Assembly: GCA_026545765.1 (NCBI GenBank)
Contig: CM048843.1
Span: forward strand, 5,500,001-5,564,000
Source: Plantago major
Taxonomy: Eukaryota; Streptophyta; Magnoliopsida; Lamiales; Plantaginaceae
Direction of reading: 5' to 3'
Length of the DNA stretch: 64,000 bases
The translations under genes were made by a program, and so were the position numbers. Positions 49,412-60,954 of the stretch are shown one piece after another (position 1 is the first letter of the stretch; every line of letters starts with the position of its first letter). The notes under the pieces were generated by a model that searched no databases, had not been told where the DNA came from, and saw only the letters and a list, made by a program, of their open reading frames with translations.

Positions 49412-52400
49412 ATGGCCCCAAAGAATTCTTCCACGAAATCTCAATCCTCCTTTGATGCTACTGAAAAGCAAGCACGAGTTGGTTATTGTGAACAACCGTG
49501 GTAGGAGATTTTAATCGACCATTGGACTTCAAATCACAGAATGATTTGGGGTGGTGCCATGGTTGAGGAATACCTCACGAGTACGATAGAGAACCGGCCG
49601 AAAAGCGATTCTTGACATGCTTGAAAAGGCACAAATCAAGGGTTTTCTATACGCTGCCCAGTGGAATTTCACCACTCGATGTGTTGGAATTCTACAACAA
49701 CTCAGGATAATTTCACTGTGTTTAGAAAACCTTTGCAATAGTGTACATCAAAACCTCGATCCAAAGAAATCATACGGACTTAACAACTTTCTGTAAGTTG
49801 TTTGAGTTTCAAAATCTTGGAAAGGATTTTGAAATAAACACCAAGGATGATGATCTCCTTGAAGGTGTTAAACAATTGTACAGTGACGTGTGTGATCTTG
49901 AAAAATCAGATACACCCACTGAGTACAAGCTTCTTGACATCCGAACCGGACATCGATGGTTCTTTGGGATGTATTGGCTTGCATTCTTCAAAGATGCTTT
50001 GATGGTCTACAAGGAGGTCTTGACGGATAAGCGAGCGATGGATCATGATGTTCTTCTTTGAATCGACAAGACAAAATTTGGAAAACCTTTTAAGCGGGAA
50101 AATGCGCCTTCATGAAGTTTGTGAAGAAGATTGAAGGCTTGAGCCTAAGATGCCAAAGGCCATGATGCTATAGTGCGAAGATACTACTTCTTTGGAGAAG
50201 CTTGGCATTGAGCTCGGAGAGGCATTTGAAATAGCAGCGATAACCTACTCTACAAATATGAGTATACAAACTTGATGAAAAAGGTTACTGGATCTCAGAA
50301 AGGTTCTAAGAAGCGAAAGTCTGAAAAGGTATATAAAGAAAAGGTTGCGACCAAGAAGCCCAGAACTTCAAGAAAGAAGTCTGCTGGCAAATCAGAAGAC
50401 ACACCCATTGAGGTTGTCGATTCTCTGATATCTGCAGGCCTTGCCGATGGTGATAAAAGCGGATGAACTCATCAATCTGCAAAGAGTCATCAACTCTTGA
50501 ACAAGTAGACTCGACAAGAGAAATTGCTTTGAAATGTGAAGACTATTGCGAAAGCCTTGGCGATGAACTCGTAAATCTTTGCCAAAACAGGTGAAAAGCA
50601 CCAAGCCCCATCTGCAGAAATCGCAGGAGTGATGGATCAATCAGTTCCCAATGCTGATTAGAGCTCTGACAATGAAGATGATGAACTAGTCATCTCTCAA
50701 ATCCTAGAAAGAACAAAGAGGGCTAAGGTTCTTTATGTGATGGCGGTGATAAGGTTTACGAAAAGAACTACACCTCGACTTTTGAACAAGCACCTATAGC
50801 AAGGTTGTTGGTGCAAACACATCATCGAGGAGCGTTTCTTACGCACAACTTCAAGAAGCCACGATGAGTGGTAATTTAGTTCGCGATCTTGATGAAAATG
50901 CCACATCTAAAAATCTGGAAGAACACTCTACTGACAAATCTCCTGCTTCCAGACAACCACAACAACCACAAACACAACAACCACAACAGTCACAAGTGGT
51001 TGATGAAATGGTAAATGAACTCCATTTCGAATTACTAGCATTACAACACTTGAAGAAAATCACATAAAAGCGGGTTCCCTGACTCGACAACGAGGATCAA
51101 AGCGAGACATCCACTCGGAATGATCAACGGAGCAACTGAGTTGCACACTCGGGAAAGGTGTGAAGTACCTAAAACTTCAAACAAAGAAGGCATCTTTGGA
51201 ACAAGAAGACCAAAGTATAAAAGGGTCACAAGTTCGAGACCAATCGACGACAATGCTCGGTAGTGAATGGTTTAACTCCTACCTTATAAAATTTTTATGC
51301 TTGTATATCTTGTTACTTATATAAAATTCTTTATTCACATTTGAGTTAGAAACACGAAACAAGAGGAAGATGGAAAGCTTGCCTCGAGGCGAGAAGGAGG
51401 TTACTGACCTCACCTCTTAGAAATCAGCACATACCAGGGCTCCAATGAAAAGATGAAGATAAAGGCGGAAATGCGAGGCGAACCCAGAGGCCGACAAGGT
51501 CTGAAGAACACATCATTGAGCCTTCTAGCATGAAGGTACATGAAAAATCAGTGATAAGTATTCTTCATCATGGGTTATCTTAAACTTCTTCTAAAATATT
51601 CAATACTTTCTACTTACAGGCTCATTCAGAAGTAAAGATGCAAAAGGAAAAACTTGCGACATCCCCTGCATCAATGGAAATTGATGAAGCTCCCATGGCA
51701 ACATCACATGAAAGAATACCAGAAACTGAGAAAGTTTCTGAGAAAAATGACTCTGAGCTTCCTATTGAGGAAGTTCAAGAAAGAAAGGTTGATGAGGACC
51801 AGACTTCCAAGTCTCCACCTCACAACAAGATATCTGAGACACCAATTGTCTCAGTAGCACAAGTCTCTGAGCCTGAAGTACTTACTCAGGTAACTCAGAA
51901 ACTAAACTACACTTCTACTCAGAGATCTACAAAAGTTTTGAAGCTCACTCAAAAATCTTTCTTTCAGGCTCAAACGAGTGCAAAGCAGGCTCCCAATGAT
52001 GAGAAAAGGGACCTACTTCCCTTCTTCAAAGCTCAAACCCTGCCAAAGCATATTCAATGCTTCAAGAAATGGCAAAGGTTAAGGTGCCCTGATCTCTCTA
52101 AAATATTGAGAATCACAGATCAACCAACCAGACGAGCACGAGCTCTTGACTTGGAGACGTATATCCATGCAATGTTCCCTACAGATTACGATTGCGACTC
52201 TATTGCATAAGGATTTCTCCAGAGAAGTGGCGCATAGGTTGATACAAGCCTTTGAACAGGCAGATGGTCAGACAAGATTACAGATGGAATTCAAGCCAGT
52301 TCTACCCCAGACTCTGCAATTTATACCTTCTGAACAAGAAGAGGTTAATGGGCAGAAGATCACTATTCCTGAAGTGATCAATCTTGTATCTGAAGATGAT

Positions 52401-54720
52401 GAGGAGGAAGAGATAAACGAAAACGACTTCGATGAACCTCCCACTTTCCATCATCAAAAGGATGACACAGACAAAAAGGATGATGATGATGCCCACTTTG
52501 AGGACGGAGAATTTCACAAAGAAATCATGCCTCAATCTTTGAAAAGCAAAGCGAGAGGAAAGCACGAAATCTCCGTCTCCATCTCCTCAAAAGTCAACTC
52601 ATCCATCTTCCAACAAAAGGTTATTCTTGAACAAGTAGTTGAGGATTACGAAATCGCTCGAAATTGTTGAATACTCGATCGAGGCTTTCAACTCGGACAA
52701 CTATTGGAAGAAGAACAACGACTCCATCTTCAAGCTGGAAGACTAGATAGCTAAATCCGGAGACAAGCTTGACCGACTACAAGATCAATATCTGCAGAGA
52801 TGATTGCTTACTCGAGGTTAAAGAGCTACGAGGATCTTTGTAAAGCCATCACCAAAGAACTCGATCTTGAAGAAGTATACGAAATTAAGCATGATGCTAA
52901 GGCGCATCATCTTCAAAAGAAGTACCATCCTCCTCCCAAAAGGGAATAAACCAATCTACGAGATGGTTCTTTGGACTCGACCAATCGATGAGAATGTCGA
53001 GAGGATGAAGATCAACTGGTGATTACTCGGATGTGAAGAAGACAAGACTTTGGCGAGCACGCATAATGAACATCTAGCGGTTTCACACTTGAAAAGGAAG
53101 CGATTGCTCTGAAACTTTCGACAAGCGCCAAATGTCCACTCCCATGAATACATGAGCATACCAATCTTGGCTCATACGAAAAAGGAGATGTCTTCACGAA
53201 CAAGGAAGTAATTGCCTCGTCCCCTCTGAAATGAAAAGTTCATGAGCTCATCACTCGAGAGAACAACTAGCATAATCATTGCTCGAAAGATGCAGGAATG
53301 ATAAGGGACGATGATGCATCTTTAGCTGAAAAAGCTTTCCAAGAGGCAAGTTACCTGCTGGAAGCGGATGCCATCCTAGGCCCATTAAGAGCTCACGATA
53401 AGGACAATGGACTTATCAAGCAAAATCGAGAGCTCAAAGAACTTGAAGTTGGTCCTTTTAGAATTATTTACAAGGGCATTTGCCTCTCTCCGATTCTTTT
53501 ATGAGGATTCAATGACAATGACTAAGGGCGAAAGAGTGTACAAATCTGGACCTCAAAGTCAAGGGGAATGGGAAAAAGGAGAAGAAAACAAGAAGAAATC
53601 TGGAGCTGGTGCGGCTCAGAAAGGAAGAAGAAACATGAAAACTTCCCAGCCACCACTCAGAATCAATGAACCCTCCTCAAGCCAAGCTGCTTTGCAAATA
53701 GTAGCTGCTTCCCAGAAACCTACTGAAGGAACTACAATGATAACAAGGGCCATGGCATAGAAACCTCCAAGGAGTACCAAGGCTCCAAGGAGAAGACAAG
53801 TTAAAGGGATTGATGAATCTTCTTCTGAAGAAGAAGAAGAAGAAGGTCAAATCAAGTCCCTGGGCAATGAAGAAGGCTGTAAAACTCTCACAAGATCTAA
53901 TCTTTATGATGATGAGAAGCGTGAAGATGAAGCTCCTCTTCACAGAAAAAGGAAAATTGAAAGCCTAACTGAACCCATAGCTGCAAAGCCCCTAGCAGCT
54001 AAAACACCTCTGGAAATACCAAGTCTATCCAGGGTGGTTCTTCAAGCAACAACCCCAAAGAGAATTCAAGACATAGAAGGAAGGACTAAGAGTGAGAAAA
54101 GACAAAGTCGACTTCCACTCGAGGCGAAGAAGCGAAATAGAGTATGTGAAGAATGACAATGATTCCTCTCTCTGGTGCATCAATCGGAAAAATGGCTATT
54201 GGATTACGGAACTTAAGCATCTCTTGGTAAATTCAAGATTTCCGAACCAATCCATAAACAACTTATGGCATGGAGAAAAGATAAGCCAACCTTGATCAAC
54301 ACCAATCACATTAAAGCACGGTTGGATTTTGAAGTTGTCGAAGGCTGAAGCCATGAGAAAGGACCTCTCGATGAATGTCCATATGGAAAGCAGGATGATG
54401 TGCCGAATTCTAAATATCACGAGGAGCACAAGAGCAAGACTTCATTGTGGAACCCCTAGTCGTTCTATCTAGCGAAGATCAATACAAGGGTGACATCGGA
54501 TATGTCGAGGATTAACTACGAATACTTCAAGCTTCGGATATCGAGAATAGAGCATGCACGGAAGTGGGAAAGTATCTGTGGTCAAACATTTTGTCAAGAA
54601 AAATCCTACCAAAACCTACAAAGAGGTCGTGGATTTGCGGAGACCTTTGAGATGCTCGTCGAACACTTCTCTATGATTATTAGATGACATCAAAGGTTTG
54701 GAGATAGGAAATTTCTTGGT
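49412..54720 (+). pseudogene. Accessory gene, element C unit 2, one intron precisely absent
   Basis: It opens MAPKNSSTKSQSS. The N-terminal domain block FEFQNLGKDFEINTKDDDLLEGVKQ is at 49800-49880. The middle has the basic stretch GSKKRKSEKVYKEKVATKKP (50290), a Gln/Pro run (50950-51000) and QVVDEMVNELHFE. An intron remains at about 51537-51618. From 51638 the frame is open for 190 codons, and at 51770 it reads IEEVQERKVDEDQ with no intron, where unit 1 and element A have one of 76-85 bases. RALDLETYIHAMFP is at 52137, acidic and basic tracts follow, and the C-terminal domain (IEYVKNDNDSS onwards) is at 54135-54720 with many breaks. The function is unknown. Confidence 0.65.
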
Positions 54721-55094
54721 GATCCATAGAACTACTGTTGAAGACTTGAAGAGTTGAAGACTTGAAGACTAGTCTATTAGGATGTTTACTTGGAGTTTGG
54801 CTACTCCTGTTGTCCTAATTTACTATGTATTTTTGTTGTATTTTTGCTGACTGAGCTAAACTTGTTTTATGTACTAAAGTTATCTGTAATCTTTCATTGC
54901 AACTTATCTGATGAACTTACTCTCAGATAGTATTCTATAAAAGATAACTTGTCAGCAAAGATCACACCTTGTGATTTGGTTGATGTTTACTTTACGCATA
55001 ATTGAATGAATTGAAAAATCTTAAGAAATGATTAAGTGTTGGATTGTTCACTCATCCAGATTTGTAATAGGTCAGATAGTCATTGTTGACTGAT

Positions 55095-55110
55095 CAAAAA
55101 GGGGGAAATT
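55095..55110 (+). promoter_or_regulatory. Polypurine tract, element C unit 2
   Basis: The run aaaaagggggaaatt abuts the LTR at 55111, as in unit 1. Confidence 0.85.
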
Positions 55111-56745
55111 TGTTAGGAAATTTGTTAGGAAATTTTGTTAGATATTTTGTTAGAAATATCTGTTTAGATTTTGATCAGCAACATGATGACTTATCTTAGT
55201 CTCAGAAAGGTGATTAGTACTCTTGGTTCACTTGAACATTGTAAAAGAGGAAACCCACTAAGTATGATAGTCTAGCTAATCTTGTATAGGATGTTAGGTC
55301 TCAAAATGTCATTTTTATTTTATGAAGAGAAGACCGAGAAGAAGACATCAAGCGAACAAGTTCAGCGACATTGAAGAAAGCGCACAAGATTCTTGAAATA
55401 GTTTTGCAGATACCTTGGCCAGATTTCTTGAAGACGCGAATGATTGCTAAATAAATCATGTCACAAGAGATATCTGAGAAGTCAAGAGGTCCATCTGGAA
55501 AACAAGGAAAGTGTCCACAGATATCTAGACTCAGATACCTTGTGCTTTAAACCACATTTCTGAAAAAGAAATATATTGCAAACAAAGTTGTTTCAATAAA
55601 TGTGGTATCTGAAGTTAAAGATAAGGACGTGCTAAAACTCATGAAAAGCGATTAAGTTAAGTCTACGATACAAAGCATAGTTCGTTGGCACTCTGAGGAC
55701 AAAAGTATAGTACAATGCATTAAATGCACGCGGAGATATACGAACAAAAGCAGCGGTAGCTTTTGAAGAAGACAAACACTCTGATTATACACGGATATCA
55801 ATAGTTTGAATTTGATTTAAACTAACGGATACTATTCAGCGGCATTCAAATTCATCTATAAATATCAACACTTAGGCTTGAGCTTGAAGACCATATGGAC
55901 CTGACACTGAAGAACTTACCTTTGAACACATATCTAAGCTATCTAAAGCAAATTACTTATCCTCGAAGATTTACATTGCGACCAAAGCTCTTGATCTTGA
56001 GTAACCTTTGAAGTTCTAAGTGTCACGATCCTAAACAACTTGCTATCTGTGAAAGAGTTGAATTGAAAGATCAAGTATGTGAGATTCATTCTCTTGAACA
56101 TTTATCTAAGACTTGGGTCGATAAAAGAACAAGATACCATACATTGAAAAGTGTATTAAGTATACTTGATTCACGAGCTATCGATTAAGCGAAAAGTTAA
56201 CAAAGAAGCTCATCGACAACTCGAACCAAAACCAACACCATCAACTGGTAGTCTGCGAAGTACTTAGTTTGAGAAACTAAGGAATAACTCAAGGTTATTG
56301 AGCAGAAGTACTTAGCTTGGGAAGCTAGGAATAGCTCAAAAGGTTTAGTCTGAGAAGTACTTGGTACATGAAAGGGGAACAACTCGGGGACATTTGGTTG
56401 GGAACCATTTGTTTAAGGAATCTTAGAATAGGATTTTGTAAGGTGACCTCAATTATCTATTCTAGTGAATTCTAGGTCTTTGGAAGACAAAGTGGATTAG
56501 TTGGAGGATTCATACCTCCGATACCACTATACTTCTTTGTGTTATTTACTTTTACGTACCTACATTTGACACACACACACACACTTTACGCACTTATCTA
56601 TCTTAAGTCTTGGTGCTCTGAATATAAGTATCATATATCTAAACATATATCTGAGAAATAGTTTTTATCGACAAAAGTTTTAAAAGACTATTCACCCCCC
56701 CCCCCCCCTCTCTAGTCTTTTACTTTGCCGTTATCTGGACTAACA
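55111..56745 (+). repeat. 3' LTR of element C
   Basis: It is 1635 bases, ending GACTAACA, with the attaa target duplication directly after. The first 14 bases are duplicated (tgttaggaaatt twice). A C run of about 16 lies at 56694-56709. Several CAG/CTG sites present in the middle LTR are altered here. Confidence 0.9.
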
Positions 56746-56750
56746 ATTAA

Positions 56751-58593
56751 TAAACACAAAATATCACAAGTAGAGAGTTAAACCATTCAGCTACCTGAGT
56801 AGTGTCAGGCTGATTGGTCTCTGGAACTTGTGACCCTTCTATGCTTTGGTCTTGTTGTTCCATTTCAACTTCTTTGTTTGAAGTTTCAGGTACTTCAGAC
56901 CTATCCTGAGTGTGAAACTCAGTTGCCTCCCCTGGTTGATCATTCTGAGCAAATGTCTCAGTTTGATCCCTCTCTAAGAGTTGGGGAACCGGCTCATTTG
57001 CAGGATTTTCTTCAGCATATTGCAGTGCTGGTATGCCAAAATGGAGTTCATTGACCATTTCATCAACCACTTGTGGCTGTTGTGGTTGTTGTGGTTGTCT
57101 AGAAGTAGAAGTTTGAGCATTTGAGAGCTCTTCCAGATTTTTAAGTGTAGTGTTGACATCAGCGTCTACCAACACTAGGTCACCACTCATCAGGGCCTCT
57201 TGAAGTTGTTTATACGTGACTTTCCCTGATGGTGTGTTGGCACCAACAACCTTTGCTATAGGTGCTTGCTCAGCAACCTTTGAGCGAGTTGCTTTCTCAG
57301 CAACCTTGGACTTTTTGGTCCTCTTTCCCTTGGCCTTGGTTACTTTTTCAGTAACCTTGAGGGCTGGGATCTCCTCCTCGTCCGATTTGTCATCGAAATC
57401 TGGAACGGAGTTATCAACAATCCCTGCTGCTTCTGCAGAGAGAGTTTGAAGTTTCTCACTGATTTTATTAGTATTGATAAGTTCATCAGCAAGGCACTTT
57501 GCAGCATTGATGAGTTTATCTGCAGTGGCGGCAAGTATCTGAGAGTCGACATCCATAATGGGTATGCCTTCTGATTTGCCAGCAGACTTCTTTTGTGAAG
57601 TTCTGGGCCTTTTGGTCGCAATGGAACTTTCAGATACCTCATCAGTCTTTCGTTTCTTGGAACCTTTCTGAGATGCAGTAACCTTTTTCATCATGTTTGT
57701 ATACTCATATATGTAGAGTAGGTTACTATTGGCAATGTCTGCCATCTCTCTGAGCTCAATGCCAAGGCACTCCAGTAAGTAGCAAATCTTCAGACCATAG
57801 CTTACTGTGGCTTTTGGCTCAGCAAGGTCCTTAACGATTTTAGGCTCGAAGCCTTGTATCTTCTTCACAAATTTCATGAAAGCGTACTTCCCCCAATTGA
57901 AAGGGTTTTCCAGCCTTTTATCTTGTTGATTCAACAAGAACATCATCATCCAGCGTTCTTGGCTTATCTGGTCAACACCTCCTTGTAGACCATCAAAGCA
58001 TCTGTGAAGGATACATGCCAACACATCCCAGTGGACCAACAGATGTCTGGTCCTTATGTCAGCAAGCTTAAAGTCGATGGGTGTATAAAGCATCAAGATC
58101 ACACACATCACTGTATAGTTGCTTCACACCTTCAAGGAGATCTTCATCCTTGGTGTCAATTTCAAAATTCTTTCCAAGATTTTGAAGTTCGAACAGATCA
58201 CAGAAAGCTGTTTCATCCAACAAGATTTCTTGTCCTTGGACTTTGGTCTTGATAGACACTGTCTCAGTGCCTTCAGAGACTTTGGAGATAATCGTGGAGT
58301 TATTGTAAAACTCCATGACATACAGTGAAGAAACTCCACTGGGAAGAGCAGATAGAAAGCCCTTGATTTGTGCCTTTTCAAGCATATCAAGTACCAACTT
58401 TCTGTCAGTCTGGTTTTCTATTGCAGCTACCAGGTATTCCTCAATCATGGCACCACCCAAATCATCCGTGATTTGAAGTCAATGATTAGGATTGAACTCT
58501 CAATCAACCGATTGTTTGTTATAACCGACCTTTGGTGCTTGCTTTTCAATGCGGATCGATTTAGGATTTACGGTAGAAGCACGTTAAAGCCAT
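56751..58593 (-). pseudogene. Accessory gene of element A, 5' exon (transposon-protein-like N-terminal domain)
   Basis: Going leftwards from the expected ATG at 58593 (frame broken at once), an open stretch from 58460 reads MIEEYLVAAIENQTDRKLVLD, VMEFYNNSTI and AFCDLFELQNLGKNFEIDTK. A frameshift near 58090 leads to HWDVLACILHRCFDGLQGGVD and GKYAFMKFVKKIQG, a pattern like the putative plant transposon protein domain. The frame then stays open for 454 codons: basic stretches (GSKKRKTDEV, KKSKVAEKA), a DDKSDEEE patch, a Gln/Pro run and VAEWFNSLL. It ends at a short intron into which element C inserted (attaa). The gene resumes at 32075 on the minus strand. This is the cleanest copy of the N-terminal half and shows that long frames survive where CAG/CTG are intact. 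Confidence 0.72.
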
Positions 58594-59541
58594 CTCTTTA
58601 AATAGTGAAGTTTTTGAAAAGCGGAAGAGATTAAGGTAGGAGATTAGTGATTCTTTCTTTGAAAAACTAAGAGAATCGATGAATTCGAGAGAAAATTGCA
58701 GAGAGATTTGAGAGAATTTTGCAGTTTTTGTGCAAGAGCAAATGTAGGATTAGGCGAAAGTGATTTCTTTTTCCCAAAATCCTATATATATATATATAGC
58801 AGTGTAATTCCAACAGACAAAAATACACAAATTAATTTTGTGCATTTGTATTTATTAATACGTCTTGATGGCGTGGGTAAAATTCGGTTTGCATTAAATG
58901 CTTAATGGGCCACGTCTGAGTTTTTACAGTCCACTATTTTACAGAGAATTAATCTCGGCCTTTAACATGGAACGCCTATTTCATCAATGGTTGGGATTGC
59001 TTTTTCAGCAATGATCACAATCAGCCCATGTGATTGTGCCCATTTAATGAATTTTGGCGATTAGCTATCTGAATCACATTTATTCTGTGTGACTAAGGGA
59101 CAATTTTTGTATCTGAGTCTATCTCACACTTAGTATATGTTCATGTTTTACACAAAAATAGGAATAACACAAATTTCAAGAGAGTAGTTGACTGCAAATA
59201 GTTGTCTTTGTTCTCTTTTGTGTTCCCCTCCTTGAGTGAACTAGATATCAGTACACTGTCTCGAAATCTTCAAATAGCCATTTACCCTTTAACTTTTGAT
59301 ATGAGTGCCGTCTCAGATACTTGTTTGCTAAGTGTTTCACCTTTTGCCTTTGATATTCTGGATTCCTGTTCCAGATATCTTATCTCTCCTTTTTCCCTTC
59401 TTAATCATACGAGTTCCTGTCTCACTCACATTCTTAGCTTCTTTTAGTATATGAGTTCCTGTCTCAGATACCCCTCCCTTTTTTTTGTTTGAATATCTAG
59501 ATGCCTGATCCAGATATCTTTCTCCTTTATGAATCCTCATC
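58594..59541 (-). other. Spacer between pol and accessory gene in element A
   Basis: It holds a TATA-like run (58783-58798 on the plus strand; minus reading gctatatatatatatagg) upstream of the accessory start. It also holds degenerate short repeats at 59340-59540 with the phrase tctggaacaggaatcc on the minus strand. No gene is seen. Confidence 0.55.
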
Positions 59542-60954
59542 TCAGAGATTAGAGCTTTTCAGTTCCTTTGGTAACTCCATTAACCCAAGACTATGTCTCA
59601 AGGTTAAGAACCTGCTTTCTTGCAAAGGCTTTGTAAAGATATCTGCAAGTTGGTATTCAGTACCAATCTTGAGTATCTCTATATTCCCTTTTTCAACATG
59701 GTCTCTAATGAAATGGTGTCTAACATCAATGTGCTGTGTTCTTGCATGAAACTTAGGATTCTGAGTTATGGCAATAGCACTTGTGTTGTCAAAGAAAATC
59801 GGAGTTTTCTCTTCATTGACCTCATAGTCTCTGAGTTGTTGTTGTATCCACGATGTCATGAAGCACAACACCCGACAACAATATATTCAGCCTCTGTGGT
59901 TGATGTGGCAATTGAGTTTTGTTTCTTTACGAACCATGATATTAATCGCACGAAATTGACAAGTTCTGGCGCTTTTCTATCAATCAATGATCCGGCATAG
60001 TCGACATCGAATAGCCAACTAAACTCGATCCACATCTTTTGGATACCACAATCCAACTTCTACGATTACCCTTTACATACCTTAATATTTTCATAGCAAT
60101 GTTGTAGTGTGATTGCATTGGATTTATGCGAAATCTAGCACACACTCTCTGCGTATTGAATATCGAGTCTACTTGGTGAGGTGCAGTGAGACCGATCAAT
60201 TTCCTATACTTGTGTTCTTCAATACTCTTGTCAGATTCAGTATAGGTCATTTTGGTTCCAATGCTCATAGGTATCTTAGCATTCTTTTCAGAAGGCTTTA
60301 GATTAAACTTGTTGAGCATGTCATTTGCATACTTTGTTTGACTAATGAATATTCCATCATTAAGTTGCTTGACTTGAAATCCTAGGAAGTAGTTTAATTC
60401 TCCCATCATGCTCATCTCAAATTTACTTTTCATGAGCTCAGCAAAGTCTTCACAAAGTTGCTTGTCTTTAGATCCAAATATAATGTCATCAACATATACT
60501 TGAACTAAAACTAGTTTCCCATCATGGTTCAATGTAAAGAGTGTTTTATCAACATCTCCTTTATTGAAGCCACTTTCTAGTAGGTATCCGGCCAATGTAT
60601 CATACCATGCTCTTGGATCTTGTTTCAGCCCATACAGCTTTACGAGCTTATAGACCATCCTACTTTCTGAGGAAACTTCAAAGCCTGGTGGTTGCTCAAC
60701 ATTGACTTCCTCAGCAAGTTCACCATTTAGGAATGCACTCTTGACATCCATTTGATAAATTGTGAAGTCATTATGAGCTGCAAAGCCTAGAAAGAGTCTT
60801 ATTGCATCGATCTTGCAAGCGGTGCATAAGATTCATCAAAATCTAGCCCTTGATGCAGGTGAATCCCTTGGCAACCAACCTTGCTTTGTTTCTGGTTATT
60901 TCACCATACTCATTCATTTTATTTCTGAAAACCCACTTGGTTCCAATTACAGAT
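59542..60954 (-). pseudogene. Element A RT and RNase H, cut by element D
   Basis: Leftwards from 60954: GTKWVFR-like RT start (60940), then [20 protein letters not shown] (60751), [14 protein letters not shown] (60500), [19 protein letters not shown], and damaged sequence near 60160-59990. RNase H follows (TTEAEYIVVGCC near 59880; [20 protein letters not shown] to 59542). Frame breaks lie at about 60160, 60060 and 59870. The 5' part of pol lies beyond element D, outside the window. Confidence 0.82.

Larger units (their letters stand above)
32112..56745 (+). mobile_element. Composite SIRE-like element C, 24.6 kb, inserted in element A
   Basis: The outer ends are TGTTAGG at 32112 and CTAACA at 56745, flanked by attaa (32107-32111 and 56746-56750). 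Joining the flanks restores a continuous intron of element A's accessory gene, which proves the insertion point. Inside are, in order: a truncated LTR, gag/protease/integrase/RT, a solo LTR within RT, RT-RNase H-accessory gene, LTR, 5'-truncated RT-RNase H-accessory gene, and LTR. The repeated order shows LTR-mediated unequal recombination after insertion. Confidence 0.85.

Noticed and set aside
39880..54720. Accessory gene as a host gene captured by the retrotransposon
   Set aside because: It occurs at the same place in all three copies with the same flanks, so it belongs to the element family; no host relative can be shown from this window.
56694..56709. Long C and G runs as regulatory motifs (also 26541-26557)
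   Set aside because: Variable-length homopolymers near the LTR 3' edge; length is unreliable in sequencing and no function can be supported.
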